Positions 1 to 8,412 of a stretch of 64,000 nt of DNA are shown here, piece by piece (within the stretch, counting starts at the first letter, position 1; each line of letters opens with the position of its first letter). The stretch is taken from NCBI RefSeq assembly GCF_006088715.1, contig NZ_CP030771.1, positions 7,748,001-7,812,000 of the forward strand. The letters run 5' to 3'. The notes beneath the pieces were generated by a model. It saw only the letters and a program-made list of their open reading frames with translations. It ran no database searches and was not told the DNA's origin. The DNA is from Streptomyces sp. YIM 121038 (GTDB lineage: Bacteria; Actinomycetota; Actinomycetes; Streptomycetales; Streptomycetaceae). A program made the position numbers and the translations under genes.

Positions 1-1304
1 ACGGCTGCGCTGAGGACCCGTACGCCCCGCGTCGAGCCCGGCGCGAGACCGGTGAGGTCCCGAACCCGGCGCAGCCGGTAGTCGAGGGTGCGGGGGTGCA
101 CGTTGAGGGCGGCCGCCGTGGCCCCCCGGTCCATGTCGTGGTGGTAGTAGGCGTCGAGCGTGAGTACGAGGTCCGGTCCGGGTTCGAGGTGCCGGGCCAC
201 TGTAGCGAGCCAGGAGTCGACGAACGGCACGTCCACGACGGCGAGTTCGACGAAGACGTCCGCCGCGGTGTGCGGTCGCAGCCGGGCGGGCGCCCGGCGC
301 AGGGGCGTCGCCCGGCTGATCCGCCGGGCCCCTTCCAGGGCGTCGGCGAGCTCCGCGAGCGGCGCGGTGGCGGTGCCCGCGGCGCAGGGCCGGCCGACGG
401 CTCCGGCGAAGTCCCGCACGAGGTCGAGGGCGAGGCCGGGCACGGAGTCGAACACGAGCCCGGGGAGGTGATCGGGTGCACGGCCGGTCACGGTGTGTGC
501 TCGCGCCGGCGCATCGGCGTTGATGTCGGCCTCGGCGTCGGTGTCGGGGATCAGCGCGATCAGCTCGCCGCCCCCGTCGCCCGCCGGGCACCACACCATC
601 GGCACCCGGTGGGTCTTCACCAGCGCCTCGACCTCGCGCTCCGGGCCGTGGTGGCCCCCGGCCCCGTGCGGCACCCGGATCACGGTCACCGCGAAGGATC
701 CGGGCAGCTCCATGCCCACGGCCGAGGCGAGCTCCGCCGCCAGGGGATCGTGGGCGAGGAGCGTCCTGGCGAGCAGGGCGACCTGCTCGACGTACGGCAG
801 GCGGCGGCTCAGGGCGGTCACGAAGCCCTGGCAGTAGGCGGCGATGCCGCGCTCGCCCTGCGGGGCGAACCAGCTCATCATCCGCAGGAGTTCCTCGGCG
901 CCGCCGCCGCGCTGCGCTTCGACGGCCTCGTTGATCTCGCGCAGCATCAGCGCGGTGTGCAGGCGCAGGACCTCCTGTCGCGACTCCAGGGACATGCCCG
1001 AGCCGCCCCGCACCTCGCCCATCGAGGCGATGTCGGCCAGGTCGCTCGCCGTCAACGCGGTGTTGTCCGGGGACAGTTCGATCGTCCGGCGGCGCAGCCA
1101 CACCGCGTACTCCAGCGTCTCGGCCCGTGCGCGGGTGTCGGCGTCCAGGGAGGCGAACTCCGGGATCTCGCGCGTGTACGTCTCTACCTCCCGGCGCGCG
1201 CTGTTCGCCGCTTGCCGGGCCAGCTCGGCGAAGAGGCTCCCCATGGCCGCGAGCATGCCACCGCGCGCGAGCGGCCCGACAGGGGGAATCCGGTCGGCGT
1301 TCAC
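1..1304 (-). CDS. PucR/CdaR-type helix-turn-helix transcriptional regulator (3' end cut by window)
   Basis: The minus strand is open from a GTG at 1304 to the window edge, so the C-terminus is missing. The product starts MNADRIPPVGPLARGG and goes on to a helical segment and a GGDEF-like middle part (GGELIALIPD around residue 200). Its end, translated from about 120 down to 1, is a typical PucR C-terminal HTH (AALNVHPRTLDYRLRRVRDL). The GTG has a GAGG a few bases upstream; in-frame ATGs at 1256 and 1244 are alternative starts. Proteins of this type usually activate a neighbouring metabolic gene, but the effector is unknown. It diverges from the DUF4394 gene across about 220 bp. Confidence 0.75.
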   Translation of the reverse strand, partial: MNADRIPPVGPLARGGMLAAMGSLFAELARQAANSARREVETYTREIPEFASLDADTRARAETLEYAVWLRRRTIELSPDNTALTASDLADIASMGEVRGGSGMSLESRQEVLRLHTALMLREINEAVEAQRGGGAEELLRMMSWFAPQGERGIAAYCQGFVTALSRRLPYVEQVALLARTLLAHDPLAAELASAVGMELPGSFAVTVIRVPHGAGGHHGPEREVEALVKTHRVPMVWCPAGDGGGELIALIPDTDAEADINADAPARAHTVTGRAPDHLPGLVFDSVPGLALDLVRDFAGAVGRPCAAGTATAPLAELADALEGARRISRATPLRRAPARLRPHTAADVFVELAVVDVPFVDSWLATVARHLEPGPDLVLTLDAYYHHDMDRGATAAALNVHPRTLDYRLRRVRDLTGLAPGSTRGVRVLSAA

Positions 1305-1388
1305 ACCTCGCACACATTTCGGCCGGGGCGGCGGGCGGCCGTTTGTCACCGCGCGCAAAGTTCCGCGAACGGGGCCCCCTTGTCCCTG

Positions 1389-1398
1389 CAAGCGCTTG
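1389..1398. promoter_or_regulatory. 10-bp perfect palindrome in a divergent intergenic region
   Basis: CAAGCGCTTG is its own reverse complement. It lies between the PucR gene (start 1304) and the DUF4394 gene (start 1524). A possible -35 (TTGTCG) begins inside it and TTAATG follows after 18 bp. It looks like an operator for a TetR- or LacI-type repressor, but no cognate regulator can be named from sequence. Confidence 0.35.
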
Positions 1399-1523
1399 TC
1401 GGACCCCGGTGACCTGGGCTTAATGGGAACCGCGCACCCGCCCGTGGGGGGAACACCGTGGCGATCGGGACACCTCGCATGTGCCCCGTGACGTATTCAA
1501 GGAACAACGGGAGGGAACCACCG

Positions 1524-2411
1524 ATGAAGATACGAAGCAGAACGCACGGCAGAAGGAGATTCGCGGCGGCGGTCGCACTCCTCACCGCCTCGACAGCGCT
1601 CGTGATGGGCGCGCCCGGCACCGGTTCGGCGGCGCCCGCCGCCACCCCGAGCCTCCAGGCGTTCGGGATCAGCGGCGACGGCCTCCTGATGGCCGCGTTC
1701 AAGACCGACAATCCGCGGCAGCTGGACTGGGTGCGGGAGATCACCGGCCTCAAGGGCGACCAGAAGGTGGTCGGCATCGACTTCCGGGTCCAGGACGGCC
1801 AGTTGTACGGGGTCGGTGACAAGGGCGGGATCTACACGTTCAAGTGGCCGCCCGAGGTCCCGGAGCCGACCGCCACCAAGGTCTCCCAGCTCCAGTTCGA
1901 CCTGCTCGGCACCAACTTCGGCGTCGACTTCAACCCGGCGGCCGACCGGCTCCGGGTGATCAGCGACGGCGCGCAGAACCTGCGGCACAACCTGAACACC
2001 CACACCACGGATGAGGACGTCGCCCTCACTACCCCGCCCATCACCGGGTGGACCAGGGGCGTCAGCGCGGCCGCCTACACGAACAACGACCTGAACGGGG
2101 CCACGGGCACCCTCCTGTTCGACGTCGACACCAAGCTGGACCAGCTGGTCGTCCAGGCCCCGGCCAACAACGGCACCCTGTCGTCGGTCGGCTCCCTCGG
2201 TGTCGACGCGGGGCCCAACGCGGGCCTCGACATCTACAGCACCCTCTCGGGCGGCAAGACCGTCTCGAACGCGGGCTTCGCCATCCTCGGCCCCGCGTCC
2301 GGCACCGGCAATCCGAGCCTCTACAACGTCAACCTGTTCACCGGCGCGACCGACGTCATCGGCCGGTTCCCCGTGAACATCACGGACATCGCCATCTACC
2401 CCAGCAAGTGA
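1524..2411 (+). CDS. Secreted DUF4394 domain protein
   Basis: The 295-aa product has a Tat/Sec-like signal peptide: basic N-terminus ([12 protein letters not shown]), hydrophobic stretch around residues 14-33 and an Ala-rich cleavage region near residue 38. The rest is a single DUF4394 domain, a beta-rich extracellular module with recurring [13 protein letters not shown] and NAGFAILG segments. Start 1524 is preferred over an upstream ATG at 1458 because GGGAGG sits about 10 bp ahead and it begins the signal peptide. Function is unknown in the family. It converges on the UvrA-like gene over a perfect palindrome. Confidence 0.8.
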   Translation: MKIRSRTHGRRRFAAAVALLTASTALVMGAPGTGSAAPAATPSLQAFGISGDGLLMAAFKTDNPRQLDWVREITGLKGDQKVVGIDFRVQDGQLYGVGDKGGIYTFKWPPEVPEPTATKVSQLQFDLLGTNFGVDFNPAADRLRVISDGAQNLRHNLNTHTTDEDVALTTPPITGWTRGVSAAAYTNNDLNGATGTLLFDVDTKLDQLVVQAPANNGTLSSVGSLGVDAGPNAGLDIYSTLSGGKTVSNAGFAILGPASGTGNPSLYNVNLFTGATDVIGRFPVNITDIAIYPSK

Positions 2412-2418
2412 ACCCGCG

Positions 2419-2446
2419 CCGCGGCCCGGCGGCCGCCGGGCCGCGG
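2419..2446. terminator. 28-bp perfect palindrome, likely bidirectional terminator
   Basis: Two 14-bp arms, CCGCGGCCCGGCGG and its exact reverse complement, meet with no loop between the stop codons of the convergent DUF4394 and UvrA-like genes. There is no U-tract, as is common for Streptomyces terminators. Confidence 0.6.
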
Positions 2447-2453
2447 TGAAGGC

Positions 2454-4742
2454 CTACGCGGCCACCGAGCGCCGCAGGTGTTCCGCCGTGAACGACCCCT
2501 CGGCGGCGAGCAGTTCGCGCGGCGTCCCCTCGAAGACGACGCGGCCGCCGTGCTTGCCGCCGTCGGGGCCGAGGTCGATGACCCAGTCCGCGTGCCGGAC
2601 GACGTCCAGGTTGTGCTCGACGACCAGGACGGTGTTCCCGGCGTCGACGAGCCGGTCGAGCAGGGCGAGGAGCCCGTCGACGTCCGCCATGTGCAGACCG
2701 GTCGTCGGCTCGTCCAGGACGTACGTCGTCCCGGTGCGGTGCAGCTGGGTGGCCAGCTTGATGCGCTGGCGCTCGCCGCCCGAGAGGGTGCTCAGCGGCT
2801 GCCCCAGGGTGAGATACGTGAGACCGACGTCCCGCAGGGCGCCGAGGCGGCGGCGCACCGCCGGGTCGGGGAAGTCCGCCAGGAACGCGAGGGCCTGCTC
2901 GGCGGTCATGTCCAGGACGTCCGCGATCGAGCGGCCGCCCACGGTCAGCCGGAGCACCTCCTGCTTGAACCGCCGCCCGGCGCACTCCTCGCAGATCGTC
3001 GTCACCGGGTCCATGAACGCCAGGTCGCTGTAGCTGATGCCGCGGCCCTGGCAACGCTCGCACGCGCCGCTGGAGTTGAAGCTGAACAGGCCGGGCTCCG
3101 TGCCCGTGTGCCGGGCGAACAGGGCCCGTACGCGGTCCATGATCCCCAGATAGGTCGCCGGGGTCGACCGACCCGAGATGCCGATGGCCGACTGCTCGAC
3201 GACCACGGCGTCCGGGTGCTGCGCGGTGAACGCCCCGGTGACGAGCGTGCTCTTGCCCGAGCCCGCGACGCCGGTGACCGCGGTGAGCACGCCGAGGGGC
3301 ACGCGGACGCTCACGTCCTTGAGGTTGTGCAGGTCCGCGCCCTTGATCCAGGCGCTGCCGACGGGCTCGCGCGGATGCTCCCGCACGCCCGCGGGGCGCC
3401 GCAGGGCCCGGCCGGTCGGGGTGTCGGCGGCGCGCAGCTCGTGCGGGGTGCCCTCGAAGACGACCCGGCCGCCGTGGGTGCCCGCGCCCGGGCCCATGTC
3501 GACGACGTGGTCGGCGATCGCGATGACGTCCGGGTCGTGCTCGACGACCAGGACGGTGTTGCCCTTGTCGCGCAGGCGCAGCAGCAGATCGCCCAGGCGC
3601 CCCACGTCCCGCGGGTGCAGACCGACGCTCGGTTCGTCGAAGATGTACGTCATCCCGGTGAGGCTGGAGCCGAGGTGCCGGACCATCTTCAGGCGCTGGC
3701 CCTCGCCGCCGGAGAGCGTGGAGGTCTCGCGGTCGAGGCTGAGGTAGCCGAGGCCGATCGCCTCGACGCGTTCGAGCGCGGCGACGGCCGCCCGGGCGAC
3801 GGGGCCCGCGACCGGGCCCTGGACGCGGCCGAGCTCCGCGACGAGGTCGGTGACCTCCATGCGGGCGCAGTCGGCGATGTTCAGGCCGTTGATGCGGCTG
3901 GCCAGCGCCGCCGGGTTGAGCCGCGCGCCCGCGCAGGCGGGGCAGCGACCCTCGACGAGGAAGCCCTGCACCAGGTCGCGGGTCTTCTGGGACAGCGCCG
4001 ACAGGTCGCGGTGGAGGTAGAGGCGTTCGAAGCGGTCGGCGAGGCCCTCGAAGTCGATGGCGCGGGCGCCGCCGGTGTTGTCGACGCTGACCTTCCCGCT
4101 GTCCGGGTGCCCGCGCAGCAGGAAGTGCCGCTCCTCGGCGGTGAAGTCGCCGAGCGGCTTGTGCGGGTCGAGGTCGGGGGAGTTGGTGTAGGTCTGGCCC
4201 TGCCAGGTCCCGGCGGCGAACGGCGGGAACCGGACCGCGCCGTCCGCCAGGGACCTGGCCGGGTCCAGGATGCGGTCGTAGTCGGGCCGCACGGTGCGGC
4301 CGAGCCCGGCGCACTCGGGGCACATGCCGCTCGGGTCGTTGAAAGAGTACGCGGTGGCCGGGCCCGCGCCCGGGGTGCCGTGCCGCGAGAACAGGACCCG
4401 CATCACCGAGTAGATGTCCGTCATCGTGCCGACGGTGGACCGGGAGTGGCCGCCGATCGGCTTCTGGTCGACGACGATCGCGGGCGCCAGGTCCTCGATG
4501 GCGTCCGCCTGCGGTCGCTCGTACTTCGGCAGGCGGTTGCGGACGAACCAGGTGAAGGTCTCGTTGAGCTGGCGCTGCGACTCGACGGCGACGGTGTCGA
4601 AGACCACCGACGACTTGCCCGAGCCGGAGACGCCGGTGAAGACGGTGAGCCTGCCCTTCGGGATGCGCAGGCTCACCTCCTTCAGATTGTTCTCGCGGGC
4701 GCCGGTGAGGACGATGTGGCCGTGGTCGGTTGCTGCGTGCAT
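2454..4742 (-). CDS. UvrA-like ABC ATPase (DrrC-type drug resistance/excinuclease paralogue)
   Basis: The 762-aa product has two UvrA-type ATPase halves. Walker A motifs are [10 protein letters not shown] (about residue 37) and [10 protein letters not shown] (about 485). Signatures are [11 protein letters not shown] and [12 protein letters not shown]. Zinc-finger CxxC pairs ([25 protein letters not shown]) are retained. It is about 200 residues shorter than housekeeping UvrA, as in DrrC/UvrA2 paralogues that give tolerance to DNA-binding drugs. Its ATG lies 10 bp after the ABC-F stop, so the two are probably one operon. The role in drug tolerance is inference from the family and context. Confidence 0.9.
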   Translation of the reverse strand: MHAATDHGHIVLTGARENNLKEVSLRIPKGRLTVFTGVSGSGKSSVVFDTVAVESQRQLNETFTWFVRNRLPKYERPQADAIEDLAPAIVVDQKPIGGHSRSTVGTMTDIYSVMRVLFSRHGTPGAGPATAYSFNDPSGMCPECAGLGRTVRPDYDRILDPARSLADGAVRFPPFAAGTWQGQTYTNSPDLDPHKPLGDFTAEERHFLLRGHPDSGKVSVDNTGGARAIDFEGLADRFERLYLHRDLSALSQKTRDLVQGFLVEGRCPACAGARLNPAALASRINGLNIADCARMEVTDLVAELGRVQGPVAGPVARAAVAALERVEAIGLGYLSLDRETSTLSGGEGQRLKMVRHLGSSLTGMTYIFDEPSVGLHPRDVGRLGDLLLRLRDKGNTVLVVEHDPDVIAIADHVVDMGPGAGTHGGRVVFEGTPHELRAADTPTGRALRRPAGVREHPREPVGSAWIKGADLHNLKDVSVRVPLGVLTAVTGVAGSGKSTLVTGAFTAQHPDAVVVEQSAIGISGRSTPATYLGIMDRVRALFARHTGTEPGLFSFNSSGACERCQGRGISYSDLAFMDPVTTICEECAGRRFKQEVLRLTVGGRSIADVLDMTAEQALAFLADFPDPAVRRRLGALRDVGLTYLTLGQPLSTLSGGERQRIKLATQLHRTGTTYVLDEPTTGLHMADVDGLLALLDRLVDAGNTVLVVEHNLDVVRHADWVIDLGPDGGKHGGRVVFEGTPRELLAAEGSFTAEHLRRSVAA

Positions 4743-4752
4743 ACCGCCGAAG

Positions 4753-6417
4753 CTATTCGGGATACCCGACAGCTCCTGTCCGGTTTTCCATCTTCTCCCG
4801 GTGCTTTCCCGTGATCTCCTTGATCTCGCCGTCGAGCAGCAGCCAGCGCGTGATCCCGATCGACTCCAGGAACGGCACGTCGTGGCTGGCCACGATCAGC
4901 GCGCCCTCGTACGCCTCCAGGGCCGAGGACAGCTGCCGTACGCTCGCCATGTCGAGGTTGTTCGTCGGCTCGTCGAGCAGGAGCAGCTGGGGCGCAGGAT
5001 CGGCCAGCATGAGCGCCGCCAGCGCCGCCCGGAACCGCTCGCCGCCCGACAGGGTCGCGGCCTGCTGGTCGGCCTTGGCGCCCCGGAACAGGAAGCGGGC
5101 GAGGCGTGCCCGGACCCGGTTGTTGGTCGCGTCCGGGGCCTGCCGCGCCACGTTCTCGGCGACGGTCAGGTCGTCGTCGAGGACGTCGAGGCGCTGCGGC
5201 AGGAAGCGCAGCGGCACCTGGGCGAGCGCCTCGCCGCCGACCGGTGCGAGGTCCCCGCCGATGGTCCGCAGGAGCGTGGTCTTGCCCGCGCCGTTGCGGC
5301 CCACGAGCGCGACCCGCTCCGGGCCCCGCAGCTCGAACTCGCCCCGTACGCGGGCTCCGTAACGCAGCGTCAGATTGCTCAGGGTGAGGACGGTGCGTCC
5401 CGGCGGCACCGCCGTGTGGGGCAGGTCGACGCGGATGTCGTCATCGTCCCGCACGGCCTCCACCGCGTCGTCGAGGCGCTCCTTGGCCTCGGCGAGCTTC
5501 TCCTCGTGCAGGATGCGGTGCTTGCCCGCGGACTCCTGGGCGGCCCGCTTGCGGTTGCCCATGACGACCTTCGGCTCGCGCTTCTGGTCCCACATCTTCT
5601 GGCCGTACCGCTTGCGCCGGGCCAATTTGACCTGGGCGTCGGCCAGTTCGCGCTTCTGCTTGCGCAGATCGGCCTCGGCGACGCGCACCATGCGCTCCGC
5701 CGCCTCCTGCTCGACGGCCAGCGCCTGTTCGTACGCGGAGAAGTTCCCGCCGTACCAGGTGACCTCGCCCTCGTGCAGATCGGCGATGTGGTCGACGCGG
5801 TCCAGGAGTTCGCGGTCGTGGCTGACCACCACGAGCACGCCGGACCAGGCGTCGACGGCCGCGTACAGACGGCGCCGGGCGTACAGGTCCAGGTTGTTGG
5901 TGGGCTCGTCGAGCAGCAGGACGCCGGGCCCCCGCAGCAGCAGCGCGGCCAGGCGGAGCAGCACCGACTCGCCGCCGGACACCTCGCCCGTGGTGCGGTC
6001 GAGGCCGATGTGGGCGAGCCCGAGCTGGTCGAGCGTCGCCCGGGCGCGCTCCTCGACGTCCCAGTCGTCGCCGACGGCGGTGAAGTGCTCCTCGCGCACG
6101 TCGCCCGCCTCGATGGCGTGCAGGGCGGCACGCGTCCCGGCGATGCCGAGGACCTCGTCGACGCGCAGCGCGGTGTCGAGGGTGATGTTCTGCGGCAGGT
6201 AGCCGACGTCCTCGGCGGTGCGCACGGTGCCCTCGGCCGGGGCGAGTTCGCCCGCCACGAGCTTGAGGAGCGTGGACTTGCCCGAGCCGTTGCGGCCGAT
6301 GAGCCCGGTCCTGCCGGGGCCGAACGCGGCCTGGAGGCCGTCGAAGACGGAGGTGCCGTCGGGCCAGGCGAAGGACAGCGACGTACAGGTGATGGACGGG
6401 GTGGGGACGGTAGACAT
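4753..6417 (-). CDS. ABC-F family ATPase, probable ribosome-protection antibiotic resistance factor
   Basis: The 554-aa soluble protein has two ABC domains without membrane segments. It has GRNGSGKST and VSGGESVLLRL with LLLDEPTNNLD in the first half, then a long charged linker (about residues 240-330, Lys/Arg-rich), then GRNGAGKTT, LSGGERFRAAL and a second LLLDEPTNNLD. This is the ABC-F layout of translation factors that eject antibiotics from the ribosome. The ATG at 6417 has GAGG just upstream; a longer reading frame to 6576 has no domain content. The gene leads an operon with the UvrA-like gene and has a promoter about 250 bp upstream, leaving a structured leader. The target drug class cannot be read from the sequence. 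Confidence 0.9.
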   Translation of the reverse strand: MSTVPTPSITCTSLSFAWPDGTSVFDGLQAAFGPGRTGLIGRNGSGKSTLLKLVAGELAPAEGTVRTAEDVGYLPQNITLDTALRVDEVLGIAGTRAALHAIEAGDVREEHFTAVGDDWDVEERARATLDQLGLAHIGLDRTTGEVSGGESVLLRLAALLLRGPGVLLLDEPTNNLDLYARRRLYAAVDAWSGVLVVVSHDRELLDRVDHIADLHEGEVTWYGGNFSAYEQALAVEQEAAERMVRVAEADLRKQKRELADAQVKLARRKRYGQKMWDQKREPKVVMGNRKRAAQESAGKHRILHEEKLAEAKERLDDAVEAVRDDDDIRVDLPHTAVPPGRTVLTLSNLTLRYGARVRGEFELRGPERVALVGRNGAGKTTLLRTIGGDLAPVGGEALAQVPLRFLPQRLDVLDDDLTVAENVARQAPDATNNRVRARLARFLFRGAKADQQAATLSGGERFRAALAALMLADPAPQLLLLDEPTNNLDMASVRQLSSALEAYEGALIVASHDVPFLESIGITRWLLLDGEIKEITGKHREKMENRTGAVGYPE

Positions 6418-6493
6418 ACGGCCTCGCGGTTGCTCGGTGGTGTGAACGGGGGCAACGCGTGTGAGACACCGCGGGGGGGGGCCGGGCGTGGCG

Positions 6494-6508
6494 GGCCCCT
6501 GAGGGGCC
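6494..6508 (-). promoter_or_regulatory. Hairpin in the ABC-F mRNA leader
   Basis: GGCCCCT and its complement with a one-base centre form a compact stem in the untranslated leader, about 80 nt before the ABC-F start. With the upstream hairpin at 6572-6596 it could serve an attenuation or pausing mechanism, as is known for several ABC-F genes. No clear leader peptide could be assigned. Confidence 0.35.
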
Positions 6509-6571
6509 GGACACGGAAGGAGGGCCCTGTGCCGGGGCGGGACGGCTCGTACGCCGAGGTCGCACGCGACG

Positions 6572-6596
6572 CACACAGCGGTGGAACGGCTGTGTG
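6572..6596 (-). promoter_or_regulatory. 8-bp stem, 9-nt loop hairpin in the ABC-F mRNA leader
   Basis: CACACAGC at one arm and GCTGTGTG at the other are perfect complements around a 9-nt loop. The hairpin is about 60 nt after the predicted transcription start and is a candidate regulatory structure. Confidence 0.45.
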
Positions 6597-6662
6597 ACGC
6601 GGTGTCTCAAGACCTCAGACGAGCAACGTCCTTCTCCAATCGGCGGCAACAGAAGCGGTACC

Positions 6663-6700
6663 ACCGTAAGAAGCGCCCGGAAGCGCTGTCAACGAATTTT
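6663..6700 (-). promoter_or_regulatory. WblC/WhiB7-type promoter of the ABC-F/UvrA-like operon
   Basis: On the minus strand, AAAATT (6695-6700) is followed two bases later by a consensus -35 TTGACA (6687-6692), an 18-bp spacer and a -10 TACGGT (6663-6668). An AT-rich block just upstream of a TTGACx -35 in an otherwise GC-rich genome is the known signature of WhiB7/WblC-dependent antibiotic-stress promoters, and ABC-F genes are typical targets. The assignment to WblC is inference. Confidence 0.65.
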
Positions 6701-6797
6701 CCCTCCGCCCCGGGCGCGGGGGCGGGTGCGTCGTCCGCGACGACCGTGTCGGATTCCTGCCAGACCCGGTGCGGCGGGGGCTGGTTGGGTGCTGCGC

Positions 6798-7631
6798 ATG
6801 ACACATGTGAACGACCTCGCGACCGCCTTCCGTGACCTGCACGTCCCCGGCTCCCCGCTGGTCCTGCCCAACGCCTGGGACGCCGCGAGCGCCCGGCTCG
6901 TCGAGACGGCGGGAGCCGCGGCCGTCGCCACCACGAGCGCCGGGCTCGCCTGGGCCCTCGGCGCCGGTGACGGCGACCGGCTCACCCGTGACCAGGCGCT
7001 CGGCGCCGTGGCCCGGATCGTGGACACGGTCTCCGTGCCCGTCACCGCCGACGTCGAGAGCGGTTACGCCGAGGACGCCGAGGGCGTCGCCGACACCGTC
7101 CGGGCGGTCCTCGCTGCGGGCGCGGTCGGCGTGAACATCGAGGACGCCCGCCACGCCGCGGGCGACCCGCTGCGGCCGGTCGCCGAGCAGGCCGAACGGA
7201 TCGCGGCCGCGCGCGGTGCCGCCGACGCGGCGGGCGTGCCCCTGTTCGTGAACGCGCGCGTCGACACCTATCTGCGCGGCGCGGGGGAGGGGGCGGCGGA
7301 ACGGCTCGCGCTGACCCTGGAGCGGGCCGCCGCGTTCCTCGACGCCGGGGCCGACGGCGTCTTCGTGCCCGGGGTGGTGGACCCGGAGACCGTGGAGGCC
7401 CTGGTCGCGAAGGTCGACGGTCCCCTCAACGTGATGGCGGGGCCGGGAGCACCGCCGGTGGCGCGGCTCGCCGCCCTCGGCGTCGCGCGCGTCAGCGTCG
7501 GCTCGGGCATCGCCCAGGCGGCGCACGCGCTGGTGCGCGGGGCGGCGCGGGAACTGCTCACCGAGGGAACGTACGGATCACTGACGGGCGGGCTCGACTT
7601 CGGTGAGGCCGACGCCCTCTTCAGCCGCTGA
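6798..7631 (+). CDS. Isocitrate lyase/PEP mutase family protein
   Basis: The 277-aa product is a complete member of the ICL/PEP-mutase TIM-barrel superfamily. It has LPNAWDAASARLVE near the N-terminus, TADVESGY (metal/substrate region, about residue 84), GVNIEDAR (about 112) and NARVDTYL (about 155). Members act on C-C or C-P bonds of alpha-keto acids: 2-methylisocitrate lyase, oxaloacetate decarboxylase, phosphonopyruvate enzymes. The KKCGH-type lyase loop is absent, so a decarboxylase or hydrolase is likelier than isocitrate lyase. ATG 6798 starts the conserved MTHVNDLATAFRDLH region. The exact substrate is unknown. Confidence 0.85.
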   Translation: MTHVNDLATAFRDLHVPGSPLVLPNAWDAASARLVETAGAAAVATTSAGLAWALGAGDGDRLTRDQALGAVARIVDTVSVPVTADVESGYAEDAEGVADTVRAVLAAGAVGVNIEDARHAAGDPLRPVAEQAERIAAARGAADAAGVPLFVNARVDTYLRGAGEGAAERLALTLERAAAFLDAGADGVFVPGVVDPETVEALVAKVDGPLNVMAGPGAPPVARLAALGVARVSVGSGIAQAAHALVRGAARELLTEGTYGSLTGGLDFGEADALFSR

Positions 7632-7642
7632 CCGCCGGGCGC

Positions 7643-7705
7643 GGCTGCCCGGTGTGACGGGCGCGGCGACCCCGTGTGACGAGGGTGGCTGCCCGGTGTG
7701 ACGGG
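7643..7705. repeat. Two 19-bp direct repeats downstream of the PEP-mutase-like gene
   Basis: Identical 19-bp units begin at 7643 and 7687, with a degenerate related unit between them, in the gap between the convergent PEP-mutase-like and ssgD genes. Origin and function are unknown. Confidence 0.5.
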
Positions 7706-7716
7706 GCGGCCGCGCC

Positions 7717-8133
7717 TCAGCAGGCGTCGCGCATCAGATCGGCCAGGTCCTGGTCCAGGTCCACGTGCCGGTGCTCCTGGCCCGCGGGGACCAGGACCAT
7801 CGTGCGGTGCAGGAAGCGGCGCAGGTCACCGGTGCGGACGTGCACGATGGCGGTGCCCTCGGGGGCGTGGAACTCCAGGACCGTGCGCTCGTAGCCGTAC
7901 GGGCGCACCCGGACGTCGCCGTCGCCCACCGTGTTCTCCACGCCCTGGCTGAGCAGGTCGCGGGCGAAGGTCCAGTGCACCTCGACGCCCTCCAGGGTCG
8001 CCGGGGCCGGGAAGCTCATGCGCACCGCGAAGGGGTCCCGCTGGTCGTAGTGGAGCGTGGCGGGGATGGTCGGCATCCGGGGTGCGGCGGCGACCAGGCG
8101 GGCCTCGACGGCCTGCTCGATGACAGTGGACAA
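7717..8133 (-). CDS. ssgD: SsgA-like protein (SALP), probable SsgD
   Basis: This is a 138-aa single-domain SsgA/SsgB family protein. It has family-typical segments LHYDQRDPFAVRMSFP, WTFARDLLSQG, GDVRVRPYG and a C-terminal EHRHVDLDQDLADLM. SALPs control septum placement, peptidoglycan maintenance and spore formation in mycelial actinomycetes. The start is a TTG at 8133 with GGGAG about 8 bp upstream, beginning the conserved MSTVIEQAVEARLVA. The symbol rests on my memory of ssgD sequence and of its place next to the UvrA-like/ABC-F/PEP-mutase genes in S. coelicolor; another SALP paralogue is possible. A BldD-like box lies 115 bp upstream. Confidence 0.88.
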   Translation of the reverse strand: MSTVIEQAVEARLVAAAPRMPTIPATLHYDQRDPFAVRMSFPAPATLEGVEVHWTFARDLLSQGVENTVGDGDVRVRPYGYERTVLEFHAPEGTAIVHVRTGDLRRFLHRTMVLVPAGQEHRHVDLDQDLADLMRDAC

Positions 8134-8247
8134 GGCCTGCTCCCTTGACTCTGGCGACTGGACGACCTGGGTGTGCACGACGGCGGTCGGGCACTTGAAT
8201 AGACGTTGGAATCGGGGAATCCGTGCATGCGAGGCCCGGTCGGACCG

Positions 8248-8263
8248 AGTGACCTCTGTCACC
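8248..8263. promoter_or_regulatory. BldD-like box (AGTGA-N6-TCACC)
   Basis: AGTGACCTCTGTCACC contains the inverted AGTGA and TCACC half-sites of the developmental repressor BldD with a 6-bp gap. It also contains a GTGAC-N4-GTCAC dyad. It lies 115 bp upstream of the ssgD start and 150 bp upstream of the divergent BNR gene, so either could be the target. The rest of the 279-bp gap has no other feature I can support. Confidence 0.5.
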
Positions 8264-8412
8264 GCGACACCGTGAACCGCGGCGCGGTTCCGGCCGTCGG
8301 CCTCACGGGTGCCCCGGTTCGGCCATCTGGACGCCACTCCCGCCGTGGGCTAGCTTCGCCCGCCAGGAGAGGCACGGGGCAGTTGAGGCATCCGGATGTC
8401 AGGGGGCGTGTG

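Noticed and set aside
2380..4323. Long minus-strand reading frame of 647 codons overlapping the UvrA-like gene
   Set aside because: It is a shadow of the real gene in another frame: very Arg/Pro/Gly-rich, no domains, a result of high-GC codon bias.
6418..6576. N-terminal extension of the first ABC-F protein
   Set aside because: The extra 53 residues are Pro/Arg-rich and unlike any ABC-F N-terminus, and the region contains the leader hairpins; ATG 6417 with GAGG fits better.
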